Below are positions 46,275 to 55,592 of a DNA stretch of 64,000 nt, one piece after another. Within the stretch, counting starts at the first letter, position 1; each line of letters begins with the position of its first letter. Under the pieces are notes generated by a model. The model had not been told where the DNA came from, did no database searches, and saw only the letters and a program-made list of their open reading frames with translations. The DNA is from Ilyomonas sp964249755 (lineage in GTDB: Bacteria > Bacteroidota > Bacteroidia > Chitinophagales > Chitinophagaceae): assembly GCA_964249755.1 (NCBI GenBank), contig CAXUDB010000004.1, positions 186,001-250,000 of the forward strand, given 5' to 3'. Position numbers and translations under genes: made by a program.

Positions 46275-46276
46275 GC

Positions 46277-47119
46277 TTATAACAGGTATTGCCCTATTTG
46301 CTGAAGATACCAATCCTTATCGTCATACATAATAAAATGCAAGCCCTTGGTGGCGTAGCGGATGGTCTTGTCTGTCAGCCCGCTGTATTGTTTTTGCATC
46401 ATGGCGTCGTTGGTTGCAAAGTAAGGCTCAAGTAAAATAAGCGCCGGGCATTGAATGCGGGCTATCGTATCGCGCAGATCGGTGTTATAAAACTCGGCAA
46501 AGAGTTGTCCCATTGTTTTGCGGTCGCTTTTCATACTCCATTGCACGATGGTGGGTTGCATACTGGTATCGGCGCACATCATAGGGATGGTTTGTTTTTG
46601 CGCTGCAAGCAAAGCGCTATCGCTCATGCTGCTATAGCGTTGTATATAAGCGCTGGCATCAACAGTCTTCTGCGATACAAACGCAGGGTTTTGTACCGCC
46701 GCCAGGCATGGTAGGGCATCCACCACCACAATTTTAGACACCAGTTGGGGATAATCGGCAGCCAGCCACATGGCCATGCCACCACCAATGCTATGACCGA
46801 TAATCACGGGTTTGTCTAAGTGTTCTTTCTGTATATATGCCGCAATAGCTGCCACCCAGTTTTGCAGGTGAGGATCATCCTGCGCAGGTACGCCGGCAAA
46901 GCCTGCAAATGTGATGGTATGACACGTATAGGTCTTTGCTAATTCCTGCACTGTAGCGTTCCATACATCACCTGAACAGGTGAAGCCGGGAATCAATATC
47001 GCTGTCTGTTTGCCGCTGCCGGCAACTTTCACGGTAAAGGAAGAGGAATGCTGGCAAAAAGCAGTAGTCTGTATAAGGACCAAAAGAACTGCAAGCGCGG
47101 TAAAAAAGATTTTCTTCAT
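46277..47119 (-). CDS. Secreted alpha/beta hydrolase in a sigma-factor operon
   Basis: The 280-residue protein has a signal peptide (cleaved near residue 22, TTAFCQ) and an alpha/beta-hydrolase fold: ILIPGFTCSGDVW (oxyanion), GHSIGG with Ser110, and the C-terminal KGLHFIMYDD with His. An acidic residue lies in LLEPYFATND. Its stop is 2 bp before the ATG of the ECF sigma factor and it is probably co-transcribed. Whether it takes part in signalling or is just a target gene is unknown. Confidence 0.9.
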   Translation of the reverse strand: MKKIFFTALAVLLVLIQTTAFCQHSSSFTVKVAGSGKQTAILIPGFTCSGDVWNATVQELAKTYTCHTITFAGFAGVPAQDDPHLQNWVAAIAAYIQKEHLDKPVIIGHSIGGGMAMWLAADYPQLVSKIVVVDALPCLAAVQNPAFVSQKTVDASAYIQRYSSMSDSALLAAQKQTIPMMCADTSMQPTIVQWSMKSDRKTMGQLFAEFYNTDLRDTIARIQCPALILLEPYFATNDAMMQKQYSGLTDKTIRYATKGLHFIMYDDKDWYLQQIGQYLL

Positions 47120-47275
47120 TTTAATTCTGTTTTCCTGTTAGGTACAGAGAGAAGAAAAATGTTACAGTATCGGGTAAACTATTTTTTACAGAACTTGTTT
47201 GGCAACAAATAAGAGCTTATTTGTTCTTGTGAACTCAGTGAAGTAGTGCATAAAGAAGCGGGCAACCTTATGCAG

Positions 47276-47863
47276 CTACCCTCCGCCACTCCTCTCCTGC
47301 AGTTGCTGCAATAGTATCTTCCCTTCACCCCAGTCGCCTAAGCCCGAATCTGCATTAATGTGTCCTTTGGCTCCAATCTTTACAAGCCGGCTGCCCCATT
47401 TATCAGCAAAAAAGGCAGCCCTCTCTATACTCACATAAGGATCGTTTTCGCTGGCAACAACAAGGGATGGAAAAGGAAGCGAAAGAGTGGGCATCGGCGC
47501 AAAACTGCGCACAACATCAGGTGTATGTTGGGGCGAATCTACATCTGCAGGCGCCACCAGTAAAGCACCCTTAATGTTTTCGTTGCGATACCGGTTTGCC
47601 CAATGTGCTACCAATGCCACACCCAGGCTGTGGGCAACAAAAAGAACCGGTTTATTCAAGAGCGAAATAGCCGCGATAAGTTTAGAGAGCCAATCGTTCA
47701 GTTGAGGTTCATCCCAGTTACCCTGGATTAGTTGCACAGAGTTTTCCTGCTCCTTATGCCAGTGCGATTGCCAGTGGCTTTCACCACTGCCGCCCAACCC
47801 CGGGATGATTAACAAGGTAGGAGGCTGAATGGCATTTATAATGGTTGCATTATTTTCTGTCAT
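47276..47863 (-). CDS. RBBP9/YdeN-family alpha/beta hydrolase
   Basis: A 195-residue cytosolic serine hydrolase. The family opening is LLIIPGLGGSGESHWQSHWH near residues 17-35. The nucleophile is Ser79 in VAHSLG, the acid Asp141 in SENDPYV, and the His is His167 in KGHINADSG. The family includes RBBP9 and YdeN; bacterial members have no settled substrate. It stands alone. Confidence 0.9.
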   Translation of the reverse strand: MTENNATIINAIQPPTLLIIPGLGGSGESHWQSHWHKEQENSVQLIQGNWDEPQLNDWLSKLIAAISLLNKPVLFVAHSLGVALVAHWANRYRNENIKGALLVAPADVDSPQHTPDVVRSFAPMPTLSLPFPSLVVASENDPYVSIERAAFFADKWGSRLVKIGAKGHINADSGLGDWGEGKILLQQLQERSGGG

Positions 47864-48059
47864 GGTTTAAAAGTAAGCTGGCTAGCCCGATTGTGTTTGA
47901 GGGTCGGAAGAAATAATAATAAATGATTGATTACGCAGGCTTAAAAAGTTGCGGCAGCGGTTCATTCTGAAATTACGAAGGCACTAGCCCCTTCCTATAA
48001 TCAACAGAACCATTTCTTACTATTGAAAGGGTATTATCGGGTAGAGATACCTAAGGCTC

Positions 48060-48094
48060 AAAAAAGCCGCAGTTAAAAACTGCGGCTTATACGA
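48060..48094 (-). terminator. Rho-independent terminator for the small secreted protein gene
   Basis: AAGCCGCAGTT and AACTGCGGCTT form an 11-bp stem with an AAA loop at 48064-48088. On the minus strand a T run follows, about 45 bp after the stop codon of the gene at 48136-48495. Confidence 0.8.
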
Positions 48095-48135
48095 ACCATA
48101 CATATTTACGACTCTTATCCATTAGGATAAGACAC

Positions 48136-48495
48136 TTACTTACGTGGAGTGCCGGGCGTGGGTGTCGGAACCGGGGTAGGTGTTGGGGACGGTACCGGTG
48201 TTGTGCCAGGTGTTCCACCCGGATTCTGCGGCTGACCCGGTGTTTGATTCGGGAAGGTGCTGCTGTTGCCACTATTGGTTGAATCAGCTCTGCCCATTCC
48301 ATGGTTCATCGGGTAGAGAGAACCATTGCCTCTGGTGGTCGAATCCATCCTGCGTTTCCCTTTTTGCATCTTTTTTGGGTTCATTTTCTGAGAACCGATA
48401 GTTGTATCTGTTCCCCGGTTCCCTGAATTTGTTTGCGCATAATTCGCAGACACTAAAAAGAAGGACACCGCCAATAATACCATTACCTTTTTCAT
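48136..48495 (-). CDS. Small exported Pro/Thr-rich protein
   Basis: A 119-residue protein with a signal peptide (MKKVMVLLAVSFFLVSANYAQ) and a low-complexity mature chain: Ser/Asn/Gly/Thr with basic patches (MQKGKRR) and a PTPTPVPTPTPGTP tail. No family is recognised. It is probably an extracellular or surface-associated disordered protein. It has its own terminator. Confidence 0.72.
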   Translation of the reverse strand: MKKVMVLLAVSFFLVSANYAQTNSGNRGTDTTIGSQKMNPKKMQKGKRRMDSTTRGNGSLYPMNHGMGRADSTNSGNSSTFPNQTPGQPQNPGGTPGTTPVPSPTPTPVPTPTPGTPRK

Positions 48496-48636
48496 ACACT
48501 AATTTTATGGGTTCTGTAAAACATAAAGCCTGCCACGCGTGCCTTTTGTTTTGGTAAAGCCTCGTATAAGGGTATCCTTCACATATAGCGCTTATTAATA
48601 GTAATAACACAGTTGACCAGCGGGTATTATACCAAC

Positions 48637-48665
48637 AAAAATCCCGGGCAACGAGCCCGGGATCA
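48637..48665 (-). terminator. Rho-independent terminator for osmC
   Basis: ATCCCGGGC and GCCCGGGAT (48641-48649 and 48655-48663) form a GC-rich stem with an AACGA loop. On the minus strand it runs into TTTTTG about 26 bp after the osmC stop codon. Confidence 0.85.
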
Positions 48666-48690
48666 GTTACTTTCCTGTGCTTATATTGGA

Positions 48691-49104
48691 TTAGTCCACC
48701 AAAGTTTTCTCCAGCGTAATGTTCGTGTTCAGCAGTTTGCTGATGGGGCAATTTGCTTTCGCATCTTCTACGCACTCGTTCCATTTATCTTCGCTGATAC
48801 CCGGCACCTTGCCCTTCAGTATCAGGTGCGATTCTGTGATCGCGCCATTGTCCAAGGTAACCTCTGCCGTGGTTTCCAGGTAGTCCGGCGTAAAGCCAGC
48901 CGCCCCGATGGAGAAACTTAGCTTCATATTAAAGCAGCCTGCATGAGCTGCTGCAATTAGTTCTTCGGGGTTAGTGCCCGTGCCTTCTTCAAAGCGCGAT
49001 TTGTAAGAGTACTGTGTGTTAGTCAAAGTGCCACTTTGCGTGGAGAGACGACCGTTGCCGTCTTTGCCGGAGCCGTTCCAAACGGCCGTTGCTTTTCTTG
49101 TCAT
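48691..49104 (-). CDS. osmC: OsmC-family peroxiredoxin-like protein
   Basis: The 137-residue protein is a standard OsmC/Ohr-fold hydroperoxide reductase. TNPEELIAAAHAGCFNM (Cys57) and DAKANCPISKLL (Cys119) give the two redox cysteines; Arg in SRFEEG near 38 may assist. It reduces organic hydroperoxides and acts in the cytosol. The AHAGCF pattern matches OsmC more than Ohr. It is monocistronic with its own terminator. Confidence 0.92.
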   Translation of the reverse strand: MTRKATAVWNGSGKDGNGRLSTQSGTLTNTQYSYKSRFEEGTGTNPEELIAAAHAGCFNMKLSFSIGAAGFTPDYLETTAEVTLDNGAITESHLILKGKVPGISEDKWNECVEDAKANCPISKLLNTNITLEKTLVD

Positions 49105-49578
49105 AATAAAAATGATTTTTTAAATAGAAGTGCTGTCAATCAGCGAAATTTATACCAATGCTACCGAATAATGGGGTAACCGGCTCACAAGAATAAAACA
49201 AATCCGGGGAAACGGCAACCGGCGCGGCTTCTGGGTTGCAGTACAGTTTGCAAATAACCTGTTAGGTTCAACACTTTTCTCCCTATAACGTATAATCGTA
49301 ACTAGACAGGTTTTTGCCTTCGTATTTTCAAACTGTACTATTACCCGCTTCTGCTTTCTTCCGGCAAGTGGTCGAAATGGTTTATTTTGCAGCCAATGCG
49401 TTTATCTTTTCTCCATAGCAACCTCGACTTTCTCGATCACCCGGAAGGTTTACAATATTAAATATCAGATAGGGAATAGCTAAGATTGAATAATACAAAA
49501 TTCAATGTTACCTGCCTTATGTCATGCATCGCTTACCCGTAGTTACACAACATCGTATATCTCACATCAAACATTCTC
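49105..49578. other. Divergent 470-bp intergenic region
   Basis: It contains the promoters of osmC and rocD but no gene. Near 49550-49572 ACATCGTATATCTCACATCA resembles the octamer tract of the dispersed repeats at 4770 and 35700. Confidence 0.4.
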
Positions 49579-50814
49579 ATGTTCACTCATACACTATCTC
49601 CCACACAGCATTATCTTGAGTTAGAAGAAAGATATGGCGCCCATAATTATCATCCCCTGCCCGTTGTGCTTGAACGCGGTAAAGGCGTTTTTCTGTGGGA
49701 TGTGGAAGGCAAGCGTTACTACGATTTTTTAAGCGGTTATTCTGCCGTTAACCAGGGGCATTGCCATCCGCGCATTATAGAGGCACTGGTGAAACAATCC
49801 GGCAAACTCACGCTCACCTCCCGCGCTTTCCATAGCAATCTGCTCGGCGAATACACAAAGTATATCACAGAGTATTTTGGCTACGATAAAGTGCTGCCCA
49901 TGAACACCGGCGTGGAAGGTGGTGAAACTGCCATTAAGCTCGCGCGCCGCTGGGCTTACGACCGGAAAGGCGTAGCCGAGAACAAAGCAAAAATCATCTT
50001 TGCCGAAGGCAACTTCTGGGGAAGAACACTGGCAGCTATTTCTTCTTCAACCGATGCCAGCAGCTATAAAGGTTTTGGTCCTTATATGACCGGCTTCGAG
50101 ATCATTCCTTACAACAACCTGCCTGCTTTGGAAAAGGCTTTGCAGGATAGCAGCGTAGCTGCCTTTATGGTAGAACCCATCCAGGGCGAAGCCGGTGTAG
50201 TGGTGCCCGATGAAGGCTACTTAAAAGGAGCCAAAGACCTCTGTGCAGAATACAATGTGTTGTTCATTGCCGATGAGATACAAACGGGTCTTTGCCGTAC
50301 CGGCAAAATGCTCGCCTGCGATGATGAAGGAGTACGCCCGGATATTTTAATTCTCGGTAAAGCTCTAAGCGGTGGCGTCCTGCCCGTGAGCGCCGTGCTG
50401 GCCGATGATGACATTATGCTCACCATCCGGCCCGGCGAACATGGTTCAACTTACGGCGGCAACCCTCTGGCTTGTGCTGTAGCGATGGAAGCTTTGCAGG
50501 TATTGAAAGATGAGAACATGGCAGAGAATGCCGAAGCCATGGGTAGTTTGTTGCGGACTGAACTGGCGAACCTTCAATCGCCCTTTATTAAAGCAATACG
50601 CGGCAAAGGCTTATTAAACGCCGTAGTGATTGAGCACGACAATAAAGAAGCCGCATGGGATTTATGTCTTGCCTTAAAAGACAATGGCTTGCTGGCAAAG
50701 CCTACGCACGGCGATAAAATTCGCTTTGCGCCGCCACTGCTTATTACAAAAGAGCAGGTAAGCGAATGTGTGGACATCATTGCCTCATCGCTGCGCGTCT
50801 TAGAGTCTTTATAA
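49579..50814 (+). CDS. rocD: Ornithine--oxo-acid (ornithine) aminotransferase
   Basis: The 411-residue class-III PLP aminotransferase transfers the delta-amino group of ornithine to 2-oxoglutarate, giving glutamate semialdehyde in arginine/proline metabolism. Family features are YGAHNYHPLPVV near 19-30, NTGVEGGETAIKLAR at 109-123, FMVEPIQGEAGV at 196-207, FIADEIQTGLCRTGK (Asp232 contacts PLP) and the PLP Lys261 in LILGKALSGG, then GEHGSTYGGNPL. Length is typical. It stands alone and no proline or arginine genes are adjacent. A hairpin follows. Confidence 0.95.
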   Translation: MFTHTLSPTQHYLELEERYGAHNYHPLPVVLERGKGVFLWDVEGKRYYDFLSGYSAVNQGHCHPRIIEALVKQSGKLTLTSRAFHSNLLGEYTKYITEYFGYDKVLPMNTGVEGGETAIKLARRWAYDRKGVAENKAKIIFAEGNFWGRTLAAISSSTDASSYKGFGPYMTGFEIIPYNNLPALEKALQDSSVAAFMVEPIQGEAGVVVPDEGYLKGAKDLCAEYNVLFIADEIQTGLCRTGKMLACDDEGVRPDILILGKALSGGVLPVSAVLADDDIMLTIRPGEHGSTYGGNPLACAVAMEALQVLKDENMAENAEAMGSLLRTELANLQSPFIKAIRGKGLLNAVVIEHDNKEAAWDLCLALKDNGLLAKPTHGDKIRFAPPLLITKEQVSECVDIIASSLRVLESL

Positions 50815-50834
50815 ACGCTACTTATAAATTATAA

Positions 50835-50885
50835 AAGAGAGGATTGGGGTATGCATCTGGTGCATGTCTCAGTCCTCTTTTTAAT
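50835..50885 (+). terminator. Imperfect hairpin terminator after rocD
   Basis: AAAAGAGAGGA pairs imperfectly with GTCCTCTTTTT; an inner ATGCA/TGCAT pair brackets the TCTGG loop and a T run ends it. Confidence 0.6.
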
Positions 50886-51066
50886 AATAAACTATGAATG
50901 AAAACAGTGTCAGTAACTGCCTTTCTGCTTCACACATCAACTTATCATTATGTTTAAAAAAAATTAATGCAGTAAACAGGTTCTGTCTCCTTTTTGCAAG
51001 CATTTTTGCAGCGCCGGACAAACCGGTTTTATTTCATCTATTTTATAATTGAAAAAGTAACGACAC

Positions 51067-52197
51067 ATGAAAAAAATGTTTACGCCTTTGGTTCTTTGTT
51101 TACTCCTTTCTTATTCCGGTTTCTCGCAGATTGTATGGACGTTTAATGACTCTATTGGCAAGCCCACGAGCAACTCATATGCTGATATTGTGGCGGATAG
51201 CATGACGACGCACAACAATCTGGGAAATGTAGCTTCGCCCATTAACAAACCAAGTGTAAGTTCTGCGTCTTCCGGTTATGCTGGCGCCTCCGGAACCTTC
51301 AATATAGGTGTAGCAGCGCGTATAGGTGGATTGACGGACAGCAGCGCTTACTTTGAATTTACATTGACACCGATCAACAATGCATCTGTTATCTTAACCG
51401 CACTTAGCTTCGGTACTCGTTCAACAGGCACAGGTCCGCAGGCTTTCTCGGTTCGCACCAGCGAAGATGCTTTTACTGCCGATATTGCCACAGGTCTCAT
51501 CACCAATAACTCAGCATGGCAGTTGATAGAAAAAGGTGATCTGAATCTAACAGCATTAGCAGGTGTTCCGGTGACTGTAAGAATTTATGGATTTAATGGA
51601 ACGGGCAGCCCTGGAAATGGCCAGATCAACTGGCGCTTGGACGATGTAACAGTGAACGGCGCTATCCTTCCGGTATTGCTTACCAACTTCACTTCTTCGG
51701 TGGTAAACAGCAAAGTTTTACTAAACTGGAATACTGCCAATGAAACCAACCTGAAGGGCTTTGCTGTAGAACGCAGCAGCGATGCAAAGAACTTCTCACA
51801 AGTAAGCTTTGTAGCAGCCGGCGGAACTGGTAAATATAGCGCGCAGGATGCTTTGCAAAGCGGCATCTCTTATTACCGTCTTAAAACCGTAAACAGCGAT
51901 GGTTCTTTCTCTTACAGCAAGAATGTGGTGATAAATACGGCTGCCATCTCAGCTTCGGCGCTGCATGTATATCCTAACCCGGTAAGCAGCAGTGCAGTAG
52001 TTTCTCACCCACAGGCTGTCAATGGCGCTACGCTTAAAATCACTGACCTGAATGGTCGCGTACTGCAGACTTATACTTTGCAAACAGGCGCGGTGCAAAC
52101 TACCATCAATGCAGGTAAGCTGTTGAGTGGTACTTACCTGTTAGTGTACAGAGATGAAAACGGGAAAACATTAGTTACCAGGATTATCAAAAACTAA
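51067..52197 (+). CDS. Secreted protein with T9SS type A sorting domain
   Basis: A 376-residue exported protein: a signal peptide (cleavage near GFSQ, residue 21), a beta-sandwich region (about 25-200) with WTFNDSIGKPTS and GQINWRLDDVTVNG like PEP/jelly-roll cargo, an Ig-like connector (LLTNFTSSVVNSKVLLNWNT), and the C-terminal T9SS sorting domain beginning LHVYPNPVSSSAVV and ending KTLVTRIIKN. It would be exported through the Sec pathway and then anchored or released by the T9SS. Enzymatic activity is not evident. A strong terminator follows. Confidence 0.88.
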   Translation: MKKMFTPLVLCLLLSYSGFSQIVWTFNDSIGKPTSNSYADIVADSMTTHNNLGNVASPINKPSVSSASSGYAGASGTFNIGVAARIGGLTDSSAYFEFTLTPINNASVILTALSFGTRSTGTGPQAFSVRTSEDAFTADIATGLITNNSAWQLIEKGDLNLTALAGVPVTVRIYGFNGTGSPGNGQINWRLDDVTVNGAILPVLLTNFTSSVVNSKVLLNWNTANETNLKGFAVERSSDAKNFSQVSFVAAGGTGKYSAQDALQSGISYYRLKTVNSDGSFSYSKNVVINTAAISASALHVYPNPVSSSAVVSHPQAVNGATLKITDLNGRVLQTYTLQTGAVQTTINAGKLLSGTYLLVYRDENGKTLVTRIIKN

Positions 52198-52225
52198 TTT
52201 TTCCGAACTGTAAAACGGATACTTT

Positions 52226-52274
52226 AAAAAGCAATACGGCTATCGCTATTTCAGCGATAGCCGTATTGCTTTTT
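52226..52274 (+). terminator. Very long perfect hairpin terminator
   Basis: 22-bp perfect arms with core GCAATACGGCTATCGCT and its complement around an ATTTC loop, ending in a T run, 28 bp after the stop codon. Confidence 0.9.
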
Positions 52275-52337
52275 AATTTTTTAATTTCTAAAAAGAGCGT
52301 TAATTGCGGTCTGAACCAATTGCTGAGGAGATTTATT

Positions 52338-53816
52338 GTGACACACCAAAACTTACGGCATCTCTTTACCTGTCTTTCTATGTCCCTGCTTATCCTGCCC
52401 TTTGGGCAGCCGGCACAGGCGCAACGGAAAAGCCTCTATTCCTATCAGGATTTGTCCCGCATTTATTATCAAAAACAAAAAGACTCGCTGGCTAAGTATT
52501 GGACCTGCCCCATCCTTTATGGAGACAAAGCCGAGCAGAAAAATTATAAAGACATCTGGGATTCCCGTACTGATTTTATTACCGGCGCCCTGGCAGACAA
52601 CAGCTTTGTACACGATGGTGAAATCTATGGCTATATTGACGATGTGATTGCCCAGTTGGTAAAGAGCAATAAGCCACTCATTAGTACCAAACCTATGCTG
52701 CTGATAGACCGCAGCGCTTCTGTAAATGCGTATGCAATCGGCGGTAATATTATTGCGGTGAATTTAGGATTGATTGCCTATGCGCAAACACGGGAAGACA
52801 TTGCCCTTGTAATTGCGCACGAGCTGTCTCATAATATTCTTAATCATACCGACAACGCCATGAAGGAGAAAGCGGAATGGCTGTCGTCGGATGAATACAA
52901 TACTTCGCTGCACTCGGTCGCCTCTTCCAAGTACGAACGCTACAGTAAGCTAAAAAAGATGTTTGAGAACTATTCGTTCAGCCATAACCGCCACCAGCGC
53001 TACCACGAAAGTGATGCCGACTCGCTGGCAATTATTTTACTAAAGAACAGCGGCATTGCCTTCGAGCCTTCTTTCTTTTTGCGCCTTGATAGCTCCGACA
53101 ACAATTATCAGCAGCCATTAAAAAATGCGCTGTCCACTTATTTCACGGTTTATGGTTTGCCTTACGAAGAAACCTGGCAGCAAAAGCGCTCCCGCGGTCT
53201 TTCTACACGCAACTATTCTTTTAAAGACACCACAGGCGTAGCTGATTCTTTAAAAACGCACCCTGACTGTATCGCACGGTACAACGCAACGCTGGCACAG
53301 GCTACTGCCAATGCAACGCTTACGCCCATTCCTGCCGACATTCAGAACAAAGCGAACAAGATGCTCATCTGGAATTTGTTTGATAACCAAAGCCTCACGC
53401 CTTGCCTCTATCGCGTGTTGCAACAGAAAGACAGGGGCATAACCGATGAATGGTACGACCTGATGATATACAACATCTTCTCCGGCCTGTATTATTCAGA
53501 TAAACAATTGAGCCGCTTCAATGCCATTGGTGTTACGCAAAAAGAATACATCTCTAAAGACTACTATGCCCTGCAAACGGCACTGGAGCAGATGCCCCGC
53601 GAAACACTGGAAGATTATTGCAAGCACCTTTCCAATGCCTCTTTCTGGCAAGGCGCTAATGCCGATGAAAGGGCTTTCAAAAGCCTGCTCAATGCCCTGA
53701 ACTTTAGCATAGATGCCAACGAAAGCAAAGACCGAGAAAACGCCGCCAAGCTGTTTGCCAGCAACAATTCGGGTAGCATGTATTGCGAATTTGCAGACCA
53801 TTTTACCAAAAAGTAA
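52338..53816 (+). CDS. M48-family metalloprotease
   Basis: The start is set at GTG 52338 because AGGAG precedes it by 7 bp and an upstream ATG (52266) lies inside the terminator; ATG 52380 is an alternative. The 492-residue product has an N-terminal signal segment (LLILPFGQPAQAQ). The zinc motif is HELSH near residues 161-165 with the third ligand Glu in ESDADSLAI near 224, as in M48 peptidases such as HtpX or BepA. The zone IGGNIIAVNLGLI precedes the motif. It is probably periplasmic and degrades or processes misfolded envelope proteins; this is family knowledge. Confidence 0.88.
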   Translation: MTHQNLRHLFTCLSMSLLILPFGQPAQAQRKSLYSYQDLSRIYYQKQKDSLAKYWTCPILYGDKAEQKNYKDIWDSRTDFITGALADNSFVHDGEIYGYIDDVIAQLVKSNKPLISTKPMLLIDRSASVNAYAIGGNIIAVNLGLIAYAQTREDIALVIAHELSHNILNHTDNAMKEKAEWLSSDEYNTSLHSVASSKYERYSKLKKMFENYSFSHNRHQRYHESDADSLAIILLKNSGIAFEPSFFLRLDSSDNNYQQPLKNALSTYFTVYGLPYEETWQQKRSRGLSTRNYSFKDTTGVADSLKTHPDCIARYNATLAQATANATLTPIPADIQNKANKMLIWNLFDNQSLTPCLYRVLQQKDRGITDEWYDLMIYNIFSGLYYSDKQLSRFNAIGVTQKEYISKDYYALQTALEQMPRETLEDYCKHLSNASFWQGANADERAFKSLLNALNFSIDANESKDRENAAKLFASNNSGSMYCEFADHFTKK

Positions 53817-53868
53817 TTCATCCTACATTTTTATTCATCATTCATTTTTATAAAAACCAAACAAGCAA

Positions 53869-55440
53869 ATGAGAAAATGCATCACCGTGCTCTGTGCCGT
53901 GCTATGCGTGTATGGCGCAAGCGCACAATCAAAAATCTTTAAGGAAGTAAGCGACGAGATTTCGAGCAAAATGAAAGTCATCACACAGGATAATAACCTG
54001 GTGGGTTATTTAGTTTTTACGCAGTTGGAAAAAACAAGCGAAGATTCGTTCAACTACAAAATCACCATCATGGACGAAAACCTGAACGACATCGGCACTG
54101 TAAATTTTAAAGAAGAAAAGCTGGATTTGCAGGCCGTTTCTTTTGAAAGCGATGTGCTTTGTCTTGCTTATCTCAAAAGCAACATCATGGATGCCACATT
54201 TAAAAACAACCGCAGCTACAAGAAAGAAGCAGAAGATGCCAAACAGGCTATCGTCACGCAGTTCCTCGGGCTGGATGGAAAAATTATAAAGACCAACCAG
54301 ATTTCTGCCGATGTAAAAACAAGTGTGTACACAACAACCATACATGGCAAAATAACAAAAGCCGGAAGTGCCAGCCTTGCGCACGACATCCAGTTGCGCA
54401 ACGTTACAGGCAAAGGTTTTGTTTGCTTTTATGGCGACCAGAGTGGCAACAACCTTATCACCTACGACCTCGCGGGTAATAAGGTGTGGAAGAAGCGGGC
54501 CGAAGAGGCGGATGATTATGGCGTAATGACATCGGGCAACAACATTTACTTGTTGTCTAAAAAGAAAGGCGACATGCTGCAAGGCGGTTACAAAGTAAAC
54601 GGTTACGGATTTGCAGACAGCACAAAATATGATGCTTACGAGCTGAAAGACAAACAGGGCAATGAGCTTCGCGTTTTGTATTTTGATAACGACCCTCTTA
54701 CCGGGAAGCCGGTGCTGGCAGGCAATATCATTGACCCAAAAAAGGGGAACGACTTGCTGACAGCAAAGAGCATCACACACAGTCCTTATTGCGGCGTGTT
54801 TACGGTGGCTTTAAACGGACCTACTAAAAAAGAGAGAGCCGAATCATTTTCTTACTGGAACGATGGTTCGCTGGCACCTGCCATTTCTGAGCGGGGCAGG
54901 TATGAAGACAATGGTGCTTATTGCAATTATGCAGGTGCTTTCCGCGACTTTGGAGGCAATACCTATTTTGTTGGTTCATCCGTAGTAAAGAAAACAAAAT
55001 GGGGCACCATTGCTTCTTCTGTTATTCTTTCTCCACTCTTTATTGTTTCACCTATGATTTTGGGCGCTGGCGGAACGCAGAAATGCAAAGTCGAAGATGC
55101 TATGTTACTGAAGCAAAATGCAAAAGGTGCGCTCTCTTTCGACAATACTATACCGTGCAACAGCAGCGGTTATGTTATTGGCAGAGCACCCGTTTCCTAC
55201 ATCAACACCAAATCGTTTTATGCGTTGAGTAATACCGAAAACAAATCAAACTACGTGATTGTGGACGATACCAAAGACATTGTAATTTACAATGTAACAA
55301 AGAAGAAAGTAATGCGCACCGTGCCGCATAAAGACGGCAAGACGAGCACCAATATTTATCCCGCTAAAGAAGGTTATGTAATGGTGCAGGAATATAACCG
55401 CAAAGACAAGTATTTGAAACTTTCCATCGAAGCGCTGTAG
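53869..55440 (+). CDS. Exported hypothetical protein (unknown function)
   Basis: A 523-residue protein with a signal peptide (MRKCITVLCAVLCVYGASA). The mature part shows repeated beta-strand units with KSNYVIVDDTKDIVIY, DLAGNKVWKKRAEEADD and LVFTQLEKTSEDSFNYKITIMDENLNDIG, suggesting a propeller-like fold. A hydrophobic stretch (ASSVILSPLFIVSPMILGAGG near 388) could cross the membrane. I do not recognise the family with confidence. It is 52 bp downstream of the M48 protease gene and may share its transcript. Confidence 0.75.
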   Translation: MRKCITVLCAVLCVYGASAQSKIFKEVSDEISSKMKVITQDNNLVGYLVFTQLEKTSEDSFNYKITIMDENLNDIGTVNFKEEKLDLQAVSFESDVLCLAYLKSNIMDATFKNNRSYKKEAEDAKQAIVTQFLGLDGKIIKTNQISADVKTSVYTTTIHGKITKAGSASLAHDIQLRNVTGKGFVCFYGDQSGNNLITYDLAGNKVWKKRAEEADDYGVMTSGNNIYLLSKKKGDMLQGGYKVNGYGFADSTKYDAYELKDKQGNELRVLYFDNDPLTGKPVLAGNIIDPKKGNDLLTAKSITHSPYCGVFTVALNGPTKKERAESFSYWNDGSLAPAISERGRYEDNGAYCNYAGAFRDFGGNTYFVGSSVVKKTKWGTIASSVILSPLFIVSPMILGAGGTQKCKVEDAMLLKQNAKGALSFDNTIPCNSSGYVIGRAPVSYINTKSFYALSNTENKSNYVIVDDTKDIVIYNVTKKKVMRTVPHKDGKTSTNIYPAKEGYVMVQEYNRKDKYLKLSIEAL

Positions 55441-55458
55441 CATTTTGGGAGCCCTTAC

Positions 55459-55497
55459 AAGCCGGTTCGTCTTAACAGGACGAACCGGCTTTTTTTA
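55459..55497 (+). terminator. Rho-independent terminator
   Basis: AAGCCGGTTCGTC and GACGAACCGGCTT form a 13-bp stem with a TTAACAG loop, followed by a T tract, about 18 bp after the preceding stop codon. Confidence 0.92.
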
Positions 55498-55592
55498 AGC
55501 TATGTCTATATTCTTCTTTTTCCGTTTTCTTTTTGCTTCCAACTACTTCGCACTGCGAAGCAATCCGGCTCAATTTTTATATAACAAAAACC

